The notes beneath the pieces were generated by a model, which was given only the letters and a program-made list of their open reading frames with translations, was not told where the DNA came from and made no database searches. This document shows positions 1-12,452 of a DNA stretch of 64,000 bases, piece by piece. Position numbers and translations under genes: made by a program. Each line of letters opens with the position of its first letter. Position 1 is the stretch's first letter. Where the stretch lies: positions 1,245,939-1,309,938 of the forward strand of contig PDUO01000007.1 in NCBI GenBank assembly GCA_003008705.1, given 5' to 3'. This DNA comes from Pezicula radicicola. Lineage: Eukaryota; Ascomycota; Leotiomycetes; Helotiales; Dermateaceae.

Positions 1-1016
1 ATGCACTTGTCAAGGCCTTTAGAGGTATGTAGATGTCCCTTCACCGGTTAATCTATTCCAGAGGCGCAGAGCTGATTCATACCCCTAGTTTCCCTCTGCT
101 CTGACGATCAATGACAGACAGCGTGCCCATCCGTGTCACCGGGACTTTATGGAATATGTGCCCGAACACTGGAGACACTCTGAACCGAACTACGGATGCT
201 GCACAAGATATGGTTCGCGGTATAGAAACAGGGAGAGCTCCAGATCTGTGGAAACAAGCTGCGAGTAGTGTAGTTAGTTATTCAGGTTGGAAATGACAGC
301 AAGAGGGTTAATGACAATAGAGGAGATACATCACTCATTTAATTCAAGTTGCCCAAATCAAACTAGTCTAGGTAGGTATTATACTAAATTCAAGTAAGTC
401 GCAAATTCAGCAACACACAAAAAAAGTAGCAAGCACATTAACAGCTGAATCCAGTCCAACATATCTGTTAACGCAATTGATTAATCATCAATCTCTATTC
501 ATAAATATAGCAAAAAAGGCCGTCAATCACCCATGCTCCATCCAACACCACGATTCCCAAGTCAGTCTGATCTGTCAACTGTTGAGGCACATTATTCGGG
601 TTTAGCATACTCGTCACATTAGAGATTGTTTTGCTTAGGAAGTGAGTTACTTAAGTTAAGTGAAGGTGTGATTGCTAAGTCGCCTATTCCCCCCTATTCT
701 CTGTAACTAATAGGCGAGTGTAAGCGAGCTGTTTGCGGGTAACATTCGATAGCTACTCTATAAACTTTAGAGGTCATTATTGGCGCTACTTGTACAATGA
801 TGTATACAAATAGTTTTCTATTTACTAGGAATTGTGTAAAAATGTTAGATCAAACACTAGCTCGATCCAGTAGCTCACATTGTCTAGAATTCGTTTTCTT
901 GCCTCGTGGCCAGCTATATATATATAACTAGTAAAGTACTTATTTCAACGGCTATTTGATTCCAATAATTGATGATCCAGATTTCCTAACATCTTAAGGA
1001 TTCAAAAACAACTAAG
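1..1016. other. Gene-poor AT-rich flank
   Basis: No recognisable gene. There is a 61-codon ATG reading frame at 111-296 (+), but its product resembles nothing I know and it has no supporting context. The rest is A/T-rich with many stops in all frames. Confidence 0.5.
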
Positions 1017-1888
1017 ATGTATCTCAATATTGTCTATCCTAAAACAAATGGCTGGCTTTTCTCAATCGCCGCAGTTGTAATCAGCGTTTCACTATTCGCC
1101 TTTGAATTTAGAAATCTCGGGGGAAATCATAAAAACTATGTTTTAGGCGAGCACATTCGATTCAACGTTACCGATCAACCAAGTATTCAGAGTTCCTGTA
1201 TCTCGAAATACAATTCATGGATGTCAATACCTGCAAACTAGCGACCAATATTCTTGTTGATATTTGGTCTTGTAACGCCACATAAGTGGGTTTGACGACT
1301 ACATTTCTACGTGGAGTTCAAGAAACCGATGAGAAGGGGGTTTTAATCTTTGATACAATATTTTCCAGGTCATTCTGTTGGCCGTACAAACTAGGGACAC
1401 GCCATTACTCACGTCAGTGCTTCGATAAATGAAAATGGTATATATTCTGGTGGACTATATGTCTAGGACAGATATTCCTCGATCAAGCACCTATTAACTC
1501 AGTTGAAGCAACTTCTCTATACACGCAGAACACAATATCTTGGACGTCAAACGATACAGATTTTTCACTAGCTACTCTGCCCATGCTGCTTATGATTCGT
1601 TCCCTGAGTATATTATGTTTAGAAATGTGTCGTTATCACATGGTATCTTTGCCTTGATCGATGTTGGGATTAAAAATCGAATAATTGGGATACCAATGCT
1701 AAGGTGGTGGTTATGAGAATCCAGATTTTGATGAAGGGCTTGCTGGATCACTAACTCCTGAACCTAGCGAGTCTTCAATAACTGTTGCGAGTACATTGCC
1801 TGCTCCAACTTCGACTCTGATATCAACTGCTAGTACTAGAAGTAGGGGTGAGAGTGGTAGCGGTATTTTAGGGACTGTAGATCATTAG
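1017..1888 (+). pseudogene. Decayed extracellular intradiol ring-cleavage dioxygenase
   Basis: Pieces of one secreted intradiol dioxygenase (catechol/protocatechuate-type, non-haem iron) can be followed in order through three frames. They are an N-terminal part with VLGEHIRFNVTDQPS (1017-1200), then LEIQFMDVNTC and VDIWSCNAT followed by an in-frame stop, then TFLRGVQETDEKGV, FPGHSVGRTN followed by a stop, ITHVSASINENGIYSGG, QIFLDQAPINSVEATS, a shift to AHAAYDSFPEYIM, and a Ser/Thr-rich tail from GGYENPDFDEG to the stop at 1886-1888. The family normally has VDIWHCNATGVYSG and GHYxGRTxHIH around the metal site; here the first His reads Ser and the second motif is interrupted. At least two stops and several frameshifts make it non-functional. 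It lies in AT-rich DNA, which would fit repeat-induced point mutation plus indels, though I have not measured a RIP index. The family call comes from remembered motifs. Confidence 0.72.
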
Positions 1889-4800
1889 GGACAGTGTAGT
1901 AGTATTGTTCTCAATTCTTGTAGTGGTTAAAACTTAGTTTGAGTTTTGAGAGTAATTGCTAGGAAAATCAAAACTCTTAGAGTTTGTGCACTATTTAAAT
2001 TGTCTCATAGGATGCCTGTCTTACATATATAGAGTATTGTGTTTTTTTTATCTTAGAAAAGAATTCCGCACTTTGTGATAGTCTTGTTTGCTAATTTGAG
2101 CAACTTGCTTACTTTGAGAATTTTACTAAAGTTTACATTAACTAATCTACTTGAGTCTCATTTGAGTAACGAATTGGGTATCTTAGCTGAATCAGGAAAC
2201 GTATTTAGAGTTAAATTAAGGCAACTCGCTTTTCAACTATTCTAAGCTATCACTAATTTTACTGCCAAGAGCTGGATTGTTAAAGCAGGATTAAGTAATT
2301 AGCTTACAATAACTCAATACATCTTATTAAAAGCATGCGATGCCCTAACTACAATTCTCTATATATTTACTAAGTAATCTCAAGGAGTAAGATGTAAAGA
2401 AAGAGCTGTAGAATATTACTACGCAAATTGATGACATAAAACATAAGAAGTGCGTTATTGTAGCGAAATTTAATACGATACTACTATAAGGAAGTTTTGT
2501 AGTAACCTTAATTTCTTGCCCAGCACCATAATACGAGAGTAAGAAGCTACAGAAGATCGGGAATATGACCAGCGCTGACCTAAACGGGTATAATTATAAG
2601 CCCAACAATTTGATTGAGAAAGCAGCCTCTTTGAATTCTCTTACACAGCCTTCGAGTATGAGAAAACCAAGGATGATATGCCCCAGAATTATCATTAGAT
2701 AGAGACTTCCGATTCCTAGTCTAAACTGAAAATGCAACTTACCTCCCATATTGTCACTGACCCTCTTACTGTTATTTTTACCCTAAATAACTAAATGAAT
2801 ACAGCTTCTACAGTAGCAAGTCGTATCTAAGAGGGCTGGGTGTGAAGTAGTTCTACAGAGAATACTAAGGAGGAGGTATCAAAGACATCGAAGACAACGG
2901 AGAGATTAGAAGCTCTATCAACCACATTCAGGGCGATAATCTCGGGACCAGAACTCCAGATGTTTGCCACGAACGTGACGCTCAAGGTCTCGAATTATGG
3001 TTGTACCTATGCTGATTGCTATAAGGAGTTTGTAGAAGAATCAGTATTGATAACAATATGTATGACAAGATATAGAAGACATTAAAGACAATGAAGGTCT
3101 AAAGGAGCAATTGATTAAAGATGACCTTAAAGCATGTACAATAGAAGGAACCTGATAGACCGCATAGGTGAGCGGGTTCAAGTCCCAACTTTTTCTACGG
3201 AGCCACTACGGCTTCCCCAACTCTCTGATAAAAAGGTGCACCGTGATATTGAAAATTACACCTGGACATCAAAATCGAACTTAACCAAAGTAGAGTATCT
3301 ACAGGGCGCTCGGGACAAGGTGGCATGAAGAATTACCTTGGCGAATGGGCTGAAATTAGAAGCCTATTATAACAAAAAGGAAAGTTATTATTATAATGGA
3401 AATACTTATCAAAATAGATATATATGTAAGATTTTTAGATTTTCTTTGCACTAGCTCCGTTGCCATTTAAATTCTTGCTGTCATTACCCTCCAAAATGAA
3501 ACTAGCAAAAGATTAACTGGTTTTAAGCTTAATTTAGGGAAAAATAAAAATATTAAAATATTAAGCTTTGTCTAGGACCATACTTCATCCCTGCTTCTTT
3601 GAACACTACGGATATCTCTTGAAAGACCATTCTCTGTAACTTTGAGTTCATAGAGCTAACCATTTGTTAGTCTACAAATCTAATCCAATACCTCTGATGT
3701 TGCCAAAAACCGTACCCTCAAAGCTTTAGCTCAAGAACCTTCTTGTCCTAACAAGAGGTACTCGACAAAATGATAGGTTCTACAAGGAAGACTTTAACTT
3801 AATTCTTTGACCCTGAGATCAGACAAGCAACTAGAAGAACGAAAATGCAATGGAAAGTTGGAAGGCTTAGGCGCTCAGTCTTAAGGGCTAAGGCCACTAG
3901 CTTAACCAAGTAAGTCTCACCTTTTATTAGTAAACAACTCTTTCTGCGATAATAGATCTTCTTTACAAAGGTCAGATAGATTTAGTTTTTGTCAAAGTCA
4001 ACTTCGTTGTCAAGCTGACTCCTCTTGCTTTCTGACCTTGATTTCAAAATAAGACAATCTAAGGCCGTCCTTTTGCATGTGTACTACATCACCAGTTCTA
4101 TGCAAATCAAGATCCTTAATCAAGCCTAACATCATATCCATACTACTCTCAAGTTCCCATTCCGTCAACTACAGTCTGTGGATTCTCAAAAGCAAGCCAG
4201 ACAAAACTACAATTTCTTTCCTCTGTCTGTTATGAATGATATGGTAGATAAAATATTATATATCTAGAGGGACTCTAACCTTTTGAAGTCAAGGGAAGAA
4301 CTTACACGCTTCATTTGTCCTACTTTTCGGTTTGTCCTAATTTGCACATTCAGAGAAGAAGAAAAGAATTGTATAGCAATCTAACTACCTTTGAACCTAG
4401 TGATTCATCCTCTCTTAAACTTAGATCACTCCCCAGAATAAGAGACTTTTGATTTGAAGTCTGCTTATTGCTAAGTGTTTTGTTTACAGTATGGTAGCAT
4501 AACTGCAAAGAAAGGGGCAATAAATTAACCGAGCGAGTGAAATCCTCGCTCGGCTACCTTCATTCAATTGCCAAGCTTCCTTCAGCTCTCCACGTTTAGA
4601 TACAGATTGGAGTCCACAGTAGCTTTATATAGAGTTGTGCAGTAAATCCTGAGAGAAAAAGTATATTAATTAAGATCATTGTCTTGTGCTATTCTAACCA
4701 CCTAAATTACTACAACTAATTCTAGTACTTTAGTCGAATTTTTATCTCTACTAACTCTTGTGTTTATTTTGTCATTAATATTAACCACATGTGTAGATAT

Positions 4801-5920
4801 AATAATAACCTCTTCTACAACATCTCAAGGAGTGTGTTACTTAAATGAAGTAACCTAAACTAAATAGATCGTTTAAAACAAGTAAGCTAATACACTCCTA
4901 TATAAGTGTACTGCACCTAAATTCTATGAATTTAGGTATACTTTCATAGATACAGAGAAAGAAAAAAAGGAAAAAAAAAACTAGAACTTAATACACTACC
5001 TTTCTATACACAATAACTCTTTAACAGACCATATACTCCACCCTCCAATTATACGCAGATTAGACTTTCTAAACTTCCAATAAAACACTAAGAGACCTTC
5101 CTAAGTAAAGTTAATCTACTTTAAACTCTTAAAAATAAACTCTCTATATAAATAAAAAGTACTTATACTATTATTTTAAATCCTATTCTAACTAAACAGT
5201 TGTTAATCTATAACTCGTTGCTATTTCTATTTTAACTTACTTTTAATAATACTAACTAGTATTAGAGAAATCAAGGTCTATAGCTAGCTAGCCGCGGATT
5301 ATCTGTAAGTATATAGAGTTAAGGGCTAGCAGGCTTTTTAAGAAGTTTATGTACTTATCCCTTAGACTTCCTCCATCTATTAACCAGCCAGCGTGCTTTT
5401 CTATAAGTATGTGATTTTGCCGGCCCCCCTTCTATGCTAAGTTTTACAGTTATAGCTCTTCTCCCAAGTCGGCTAGCTATATTCATTCTTTAACATTTGC
5501 TAATCGACACCAAGCCAAACAAAGAGAAACACAAAAACAAGAACAACCCCCCCNCCCCCGAAAAAACTTAGGAATAATTTAAATCCTGAGCTTTTGTCTC
5601 AATAATGTGATTTTCTGTAAGTTTTCAGAGTATGGAACCTAATATTATACTAATGCTCGCTATAGTACAACTACCTAGGAGTTCTTGATATACCTTTGTA
5701 TAAGATGCAACTCGTTGAGATTACTCTTTTTGAGATCACTAATGATACAGTCTTATAACTATTTATAAAAAGCCGTCAAGAGAGGTAGTTAGTGAATCAA
5801 GAGTAGAGAGGTAGAAAGCACTGCAGGGTGTAACATATCTATCTAGATCAAAATCTATGTAGTTCTAAATCAACCCAACTTAAATGTCCACTTCAATGTA
5901 CATTTACATCTTAAAATCTA
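1889..5920. other. 4-kb AT-rich gene-free block
   Basis: Dense in stops on both strands, with A/T runs and short homopolymers. A 64-codon frame at 3134-3328 (+) and a similar short open stretch on the minus strand near 4030-4140 may be remnants of coding DNA, but I cannot name them. A poly-C tract at about 5547-5559 contains an undetermined base (N) at 5554. Looks like a decayed repeat-rich isochore; no intact transposon gene, long terminal repeats or rRNA seen. Confidence 0.5.
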
Positions 5921-6169
5921 ATGAAATTTCTACAGGACTGCATCCTGCCTCTCTATGTGTATCCTCCCTCTCCTATATTAGATGTCAATTTTATGCAAGA
6001 GCTTCTTGATCTCCACCACAGCTTCTTGTTTTCCTCAGTGAATCAGATTTCCTTCTCGAGTACTAATGTAGATGTGAGTAGTTGCAGGTCATTTCGTTTA
6101 TATGGGATGGGTCGCTGGTTCAAGGTTCAGAAAGAAGCACATCAATACAAAACAAGTCAAGAAGATTGA
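5921..6169 (+). CDS. Short unidentified ORF (doubtful)
   Basis: An 82-codon ATG frame lying just downstream of the convergent hypothetical gene at 6284-7147. The product has a hydrophobic, Ser-rich middle and no motif I recognise. It could be a chance frame or part of an untranslated region of a neighbouring gene. Listed only for completeness. Confidence 0.12.
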   Translation: MKFLQDCILPLYVYPPSPILDVNFMQELLDLHHSFLFSSVNQISFSSTNVDVSSCRSFRLYGMGRWFKVQKEAHQYKTSQED

Positions 6170-6283
6170 CTTTCAAGTTGATGCCAACATTATTTGATGG
6201 TCTTCTGGTAACCTAAGAGTATCCATTCCAGCGCTGGATGTCTCGACAGGTACAACAGACATTCCACGACACTTGTACATCAC

Positions 6284-7147
6284 TCAATTCGTCCCATCAT
6301 ACAATACACCACGGGTACTTTCATCATTCATCACCCAATCCTTGACCAGCGGCGCAAAAGCCTGGCCAGAAGAAAGTCCGTATCGTGTAGAAGACAAAGG
6401 TACAGCGCTGCCCTCACTCGCCCTTCTACTGCGTCCAAACGGACCGCTGTCCAGACCTGGTGATTCCCTCCATTCCGCGAAAGGCTGTCCAGATATGGAG
6501 GCCCCGGGTTGTGTCGTCCCTACACCCATCGAATACCACTGCGTTGTCTCACCATCCCCACCCGATGACTGACCCCAGAAACCACCGAGATTTCTTGGCT
6601 GAAATGTTTTACGAGGTATATGGGAAAAGGTACCGCCCGCTGGTCCATTGCCTGTGTTCAGTTTTGGTTGAGGGGAGGAGGAAAGCGGATACATGGTCGG
6701 GCCACCGGGTTGCGGGATGATGAACTCAGGTTCTGGCTGCCAGTCCATTTCGCTGTCCGAAGAGTTTGATGATTCGAAATCCTCCCTATCCGGAAACCAG
6801 AGTGCAATTTGGTGCTGGGTCTCAGAAATCATACGTAGAAGGTATTGCTTGAAGCGTTTGTTCTGGTTATAAGATGGCGCAGAACTCTGACCGTGGTAGA
6901 AATGGTTCCAACCGCGATTATGGGTATGATACCGTTGGAAGGGTGTATGTGGAGTTGTCTTGCTGATGTGGTTTGTGCCGGGGGCGGTGACAAGATGTGA
7001 TCCCAGGCGTACACTATCAGCCGCTATATTCTCCGTGCCTTTTGATCGATGAAAATTGAGGTGGTTTCTCCTGGAATTGTGGTTTGGGTTGAGAGATCCT
7101 GTATCATCGTCATTTGGATGGTTTCTCCTGCGCCACCTTTCGCCCAT
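6284..7147 (-). CDS. Hypothetical low-complexity protein, 287 aa
   Basis: A single open frame beginning with ATG at 7147. The N-terminal 70 residues are rich in Arg, Asn and His. A more ordered stretch around residues 95-120 (RFKQYLLRMISETQHQIALW) could form a helix. It is followed by an acidic Ser/Asp patch and a Pro/Gly/Ser-rich tail. There is no signal peptide, membrane segment or enzyme motif. The composition suggests an intrinsically disordered protein. It lies 327 bp downstream of, and on the same strand as, the zinc-cluster regulator. Function unknown; an additional exon cannot be excluded. Confidence 0.5.
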   Translation of the reverse strand: MGERWRRRNHPNDDDTGSLNPNHNSRRNHLNFHRSKGTENIAADSVRLGSHLVTAPGTNHISKTTPHTPFQRYHTHNRGWNHFYHGQSSAPSYNQNKRFKQYLLRMISETQHQIALWFPDREDFESSNSSDSEMDWQPEPEFIIPQPGGPTMYPLSSSPQPKLNTGNGPAGGTFSHIPRKTFQPRNLGGFWGQSSGGDGETTQWYSMGVGTTQPGASISGQPFAEWRESPGLDSGPFGRSRRASEGSAVPLSSTRYGLSSGQAFAPLVKDWVMNDESTRGVLYDGTN

Positions 7148-7474
7148 GGTAAGTCGATCTTTACGCCAGTTTTGGCAAGATTCTGGGCTCTATTATTATA
7201 TATTCATTGGAATTCTATAAAATCAATGAGAAGTTTGCCTTTGAAACATGGAGGATTTTGGAATGATCTGGTGGCTGCGACAAAGCGAAGTCGTAATGAA
7301 GTTTCGTAACACGCTTCTATAAAATTCGCAGGAAGCCTTTGGAACTTTTAGAGTAAGGCCCTATTGCGTCGTAAGATTCGCACAGGTCTAAAATCGCAAA
7401 TAGAGTCTTGTAAATGATGACACCCAGAGAATCTGAAGATTTAAATGGTTGGTAGCAAAGGATTACGACCCCTT

Positions 7475-9752
7475 TCAAGTCTCTGGTGCCCAGTCCCACT
7501 CTTTCTGTAATTGTTTAACACGGTAGTCAGTTGCCCATCCTAGGTCGGCTTCGATTCCCTTCAACAAATCCAGAATAACGCGACGTTCGCGTCGGTCAGT
7601 CAGACACTGTCCCGCAACAAAGAGTGGCTGCACCTGGTGTATCCTTACAGAAGCTTCTGGTCTCCCTAAAGCAATACCAATCACTTCGTGACTGTGATGA
7701 CGAACTTCCATCTCGATCGCACGATACGAATTCAATCGAGTTGTCAAAGTGGATTGGCGTGCTGAGGATTCATGGGGCTTATTTATGAGAAGAATAGTAC
7801 GGGCCATATGATATGATTGCATAGTTGAGCCACACATTGGTAAGCTGTACCATATCTCTGGAAACATGGATCTAGGTGAGTTTGGTGAAACACTTCCGTT
7901 TGTAACAGGAGGCAGCCGTGCACACGCTCTGAAGGTGTCCGGTAAGCCTTGGTGCCATATGTCGAGTTCCTTTTCGAGTTCTCGCCATCTTTCAAGAAGT
8001 GTCATCTGGTTGATGCCATAGACTGCTGTTTCACTTGTGGGGTCTTGGGGGTAAACATTGTCGACGGAGTCCCCAACAGCAATGAAATTGATGATCTTCG
8101 ACATCAGCCATATCAAAGCGTTTGAAATCATGTCCTCGCGCATGGCCGGTTGCCCATCAGAGCTTTCTTCAACATTGCTTGGAAGAACAAAGCCTTGCTC
8201 GTCAAGCTGAAGTCCAGCTGCTTTCCAAAGACGAAAGTCCTCAGTATTGAGTCTTGTTTGGCTTTCGTTGATTAAAGCAGCTAAGCAGTCCTGTCTAGCA
8301 AAGCACCAAAACGTGGCCCTGCGACCCCTGGATGGTGGAACACGCTGTGAAAACGTTCCAGGGCTTGAAGGTGATCGAACAGCAATCATGCCCTGCTTAT
8401 CAGCAAGATCAAAGAGTGACTTAGTCCCACTCAGGTGGCGTGACCAAGCACCACTTGCCATGTCCAAGAACTCGTAGACACAAAGAATGGCCGCTGCGGC
8501 AAGAGTCTCATCAACATTGTTGGTGCTTGTTTGTCTTGAAACACGTCGTCGCTTGTTTCCTCGTGTTTCGGTGACACTGCTGTGAGGCGAATTGGTGCTT
8601 CCCTGCGGACTAAAGGCATCTTCAACAAAAGAGGGTGTTGCTGGAACATCATTGTTACTGTGTGGGTTGGCCAATTCTACCATCAGTAGAGAAATAGCTC
8701 TATCATAATATTTCGCTCCAAGATACAACCAATCAACCTTCTCAGGGTTTGGGAAAACCTCCATATCAGCAGGTTGGTCCACAATGCCACCAATTGTTGC
8801 CTTTCGTCCACGGACTCTGCCAAGTTGTTTTGCAGCATATGCACAAGCAGCGTATCGTAAAAGGGGGTTGGTCATGGCCTGTACTGGAACGTGGTGTGCG
8901 AAGTAGCCCCCGAGATCAAAAAGATCCATCCATTGTCCGCACATTTCTGAAAAGTGTCGTAGCAGAAATGCGACTTCGTGCTCCGTCACAGTTATAGATT
9001 CTCCTCTGGTTGAGATAGCAGCAGGAGAGGAGAGCGCTGGATCGATTGGTGGAGTGGCTAGAGGCCGTTCGGTCGGATTCAATATAAAATTGAGATTATT
9101 CGAAGAGTGTGGTGAAGCACTAGTCTCCTGTGGAGTCTGCGGATGCATTGAGACTGGTCGTAAATATTGATAATCATTTATGGCTGCGGCGGAAAGAGCT
9201 TCAAGCCCTGGCGCCTGGTCACATGGTAGACGATATAAGTTCTCCTCATGCCTCTCCTCCAACTGCGGAACAATGAGAGGTGTAGGCGTGCGATATTCGG
9301 GTTCAGGTGTCGCATCCATATTGTATGGATCAGTGATGTTGAGGAACGTCACTATAGGAGTAGGATTAGTTTTCGACTGATGTATGCCGCCACAGCCTAA
9401 TAACACTTGGGTGCTCATACCATTCTTGGGAACCTCCACCCAGACATTGTTCTCGTTAAATGTATTCCTGTATGCGTAAAATGCGCCGAGTCTCCCATTT
9501 CCACCTCTTGTTTGAACTTCGCCAGCGCCGTTCATCGACGCATTCTGCTGATGCCGAAAGACGACTCCATCGCTGGGCCTGCATTCTCGAGAAGCCTTCT
9601 TACATTGTCCACATTCAGGTTTGACTTCATCGCATTTGAGCTTTCGTGAACGGCAAGTGATACTTGAGAATAATTGTTGGATTAGCTTTCTGGACGGTTG
9701 GGTGGCGATGACGAGGAATTACTCCTTACCAGCCCGTACGAGATCTCGTCAT
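7475..9752 (-). CDS. Zn2Cys6 (ARCA-like) transcription factor, 736 aa
   Basis: Two exons: a 23-nt first exon (9730-9752) and the main exon (7475-9662), joined across a 67-bp intron with GTAAGG donor and AAG acceptor. The joined frame encodes a canonical zinc cluster with cysteines at residues 8, 11, 18, 25, 28 and 35 (spacing 2-6-6-2-6) and the basic run CRSRKLKC. The codon for Cys8 is split by the intron, so splicing is required for a working DNA-binding domain. The C-terminal two thirds resemble the fungal regulator middle domain of the ARCA type (FLLRHFSEMCGQWMDLFDLG, NPLLRYAACAYAAKQLGR, later AAAILCVYEFLDMASGAW). A basic patch (NKRRRV) near the middle may be a nuclear signal. Expected role: nuclear activator or repressor of an unknown pathway. 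Neighbours on the same strand are a carboxylesterase and a hypothetical protein. Gene model consistent in frame (2211 nt including stop). Confidence 0.9.
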
Positions 9753-10667
9753 TTCCTTTGCATCGTCAGACGGCGTCTACAACCTTCAGAGCCCTGTCTG
9801 CGCAAGAGGGGAGGAGGCTATCCGCAGAGAAGAGGCATATTGTTGGGGAAGAGACAAGGTTGTAGGTTATAGGTTGTCGGTGCAGTGATGGAGGTGTGTT
9901 GTAAGAACTAATTTAGAATTCCCCAGGTCTAGAATTAGAAGTACGGGCGCGGGGTGGTTTTCCCAGCCATACCCCGTCCCGTAATGCTTGGCACTGAAAA
10001 ACTGGCAAAGATATTCCCCGGGGGGGGCGCTGCAGAGTCTTCTTGGATCATCGCCCTCAACAATTAAAAATATACCGGTACCCGCAGGATACCGCTACCA
10101 TTGCAAAAAATGAGTTGCTTTTTTGAGAGCCAAGTGCCTCAGGTGCTTTCATGAGACGCGATAACGTAATGGTCGGGGAGCAATAGCCCAAAGTGACTGA
10201 CTGACTGAGCAGAAACAGGCAACTCCGTGCTCGGAATCACGAATTCGACGACGACAACTAAGATCCCTCCTTTACACAGCCAAGGGATTCTCGAATCAAA
10301 TTCTAGGTACCGGCGCTCGTCTCCGGGAAGCTTGATTTGTCGATGGATCGGAAATGTTGTCATCTGGAAGGGATATAGATTTGGTTGTGGATCTGCGGAT
10401 CCCTAGACCGCTCAAGAGGCCAATTGACAACTGAAGGTTGAGAATTCAAGTGGACCTCAAGTATGCAGTAGTCGCTGATCTAGCTAGATCTCATAGTTCG
10501 AGAGATCTTTTGCCGCTCGATACATCATATCTCATTGAGGATGCTAGTATCCAGCGTTTGTTCTACTTTGTATGTGGTGTCCTTTCAATCTAATAGCTGT
10601 CTGCGTTGAAGTCTTCCTTTTTCGGGCAATTACACACTAGCTCATAGTTTGTTTTCTCCCACACCCC
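9753..10667. other. Intergenic region upstream of the Zn2Cys6 gene
   Basis: About 0.9 kb between the start of the regulator and the end of the carboxylesterase gene, both on the minus strand. It contains a short G run at about 10020-10026 and several palindromic hexamers but no gene I can support. It should hold the promoter of the regulator and the 3' end of the esterase transcript. Confidence 0.5.
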
Positions 10668-12452
10668 TCACGCCCATAATTCTTTGTCAATAGTGTTGAT
10701 AAACGAGATTCCTTCAGCCCTAAATGTATCAGGCTCTACGTAGGTGCGATTTGAGTTCAGCACCATATTCTGAGGGTTTCCTAGATCGTACTTCGGCCAG
10801 TACGGCAGTGTGCTATTACCTCTGCTCGTATTTGGATCGAGATCATTGACAAAGGATATGTCTGATCAATATAGGTCAGTAAATTATCCACAAAAAAAAA
10901 GTGCGCTCGAAGACAGTGTGTTCAGCGCATAATGCACTTACAGGCTTTTCCAATATTGTGGCTTAAGTCGGTGTAATTCTGATACTGCGGTAACGGACCA
11001 AGAGCACCAGATATGTTTTGGAAGCTAAAAACAACATTGACAAAATGCTGAGCGCCAGCAGTTACAGCAGCATTCCAAAGCGGGGTGTCAAACCGATAGC
11101 TAAACACATCCAAGCCGGCAGATGTATATGCTTCACAGACTTTCCGTCGCTGTGCAATCATAACTATATCTCCAGCAATCGCAGCATCCCGACGCCACTG
11201 CAGTCCTTTGCTTGAGAAAATTGTTGCATTCGTGACGTAGTACGGAGGTTCATTTGCGGGATCATTGGGATAGAGCTCAAGGAGCTTCCTAGCCGTTGGT
11301 GGAGAGATAGCATAAGCGCGATAAATCAACAAGTTGTTAAAAATGGCCGTTTCATTATCCAGGCCAGCGACACCGAAACTCGTACCCTCGTCACTGTTGG
11401 CTCCATCTAATAGTGGGACATGTATAAACTTTCCTTCCGCCATCAAAGTACTTGGATAAGCTGTGAGGAAGTCCCCATCAACAAGCGGGTTCCAGACCTG
11501 AGAGACTCGTGCTGTATACAGCTGCTCTGAACTCAAATTCCGGAGACAAGCGAGTTGGTTTGACGAAGTATAGCAGCCTGTCGTCCTCGTGAGGTTCTCA
11601 ACAGGCGAGGTATAATAAGCAAGCGGCTGTAATGCAGCACCAACCGGCCCACCAGACTCAAGGATCGCAGCGTGGAAAAGCCCATCATCACGTCCATCAT
11701 ACGAATGCAAATGGAAACTAATACTCTGAGCACCTGCAGATTCTCCCCAGATGGTAACCCGATCAGGATCTCCGCCGAAAGCGGCGATGTTCTCTTTAAT
11801 CCAGCGTAAAGCAAGGCGTTGGTCGAGGAGACCTGCGTTGGAGTTGCCTTCTGCGTGGAGTTGTGGTGTTTGCAGGAAACCCCAGACGCCTAGGCGGTAG
11901 TTCATTGATACTTTTCAATTTAGTAAATATTCCTTTCGAAGGCATCATATGGGAAGATTGAAGATACCTACCAGTGATCACAGGCTTCCCAATTTGTTGT
12001 CCCACATGAGTAATTCCAGATAGGTTATATTGCGGATCAGCGGTACTCCCAGCATACAACCCACCACCATAAATCCAGACCAGAACCGGAAGTTTATCCC
12101 CAGAAGCTGTCCCAGTTGGCCGTACGACATTTAGAGTCAAGCAATCTTCTGAAAGCGTAAAGTTGCTTCCGTACTGGTAACAACTATAACCATATTGGGT
12201 TGCATTACGAGTTCCTGTGAACGAGGTATTGATGGACTGAGGCCATGCGAAACGAAGAGGACCAAGGGGTGGAATCGCGAATGGGATGCCGAGGAATTGA
12301 TCTTGTTGCCATTCAGGGACGGATTTGCCGATGTAAGTACCGTTTAGGACCGTTACTGAAGGCGATGTGCTGTTGATGCTGAGAGTGCTGGCAAGGGAGA
12401 TGAAAAGAGAAATAGCAACAGCAGCAGAATGGAAAACCGATCTCGTAACCAT
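10668..12452 (-). CDS. Secreted type-B carboxylesterase/lipase, 547 aa
   Basis: Three exons (11972-12452, 10942-11910, 10668-10861) with introns of 61 and 80 bp; the joined frame is 1644 nt. Start chosen at the ATG at 12452, which gives a hydrophobic signal peptide (residues 1-25). The alpha/beta-hydrolase signatures of the cholinesterase/carboxylesterase family are in order: EDCLTLNVV, an oxyanion-hole stretch WIYGGG, YRLGVWGFL rebuilt exactly at the first splice junction, and GESAG with the nucleophile Ser218. Glu335 in SDEGTSFG and His449 in GAQHFVN complete the likely triad. Length matches the family (about 540-580). It probably hydrolyses ester bonds outside the cell; substrate unknown. 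Several N-glycosylation sequons fit secretion. It points away from the NACHT gene, leaving 1.36 kb between the two starts. Confidence 0.93.

Noticed and set aside
3160..3200. Sequence like a tRNA internal B box (GGGTTCAAGTCCC)
   Set aside because: No matching acceptor stem, anticodon arm or A box is found upstream at the right distance; it falls inside a short open frame of a decayed region.
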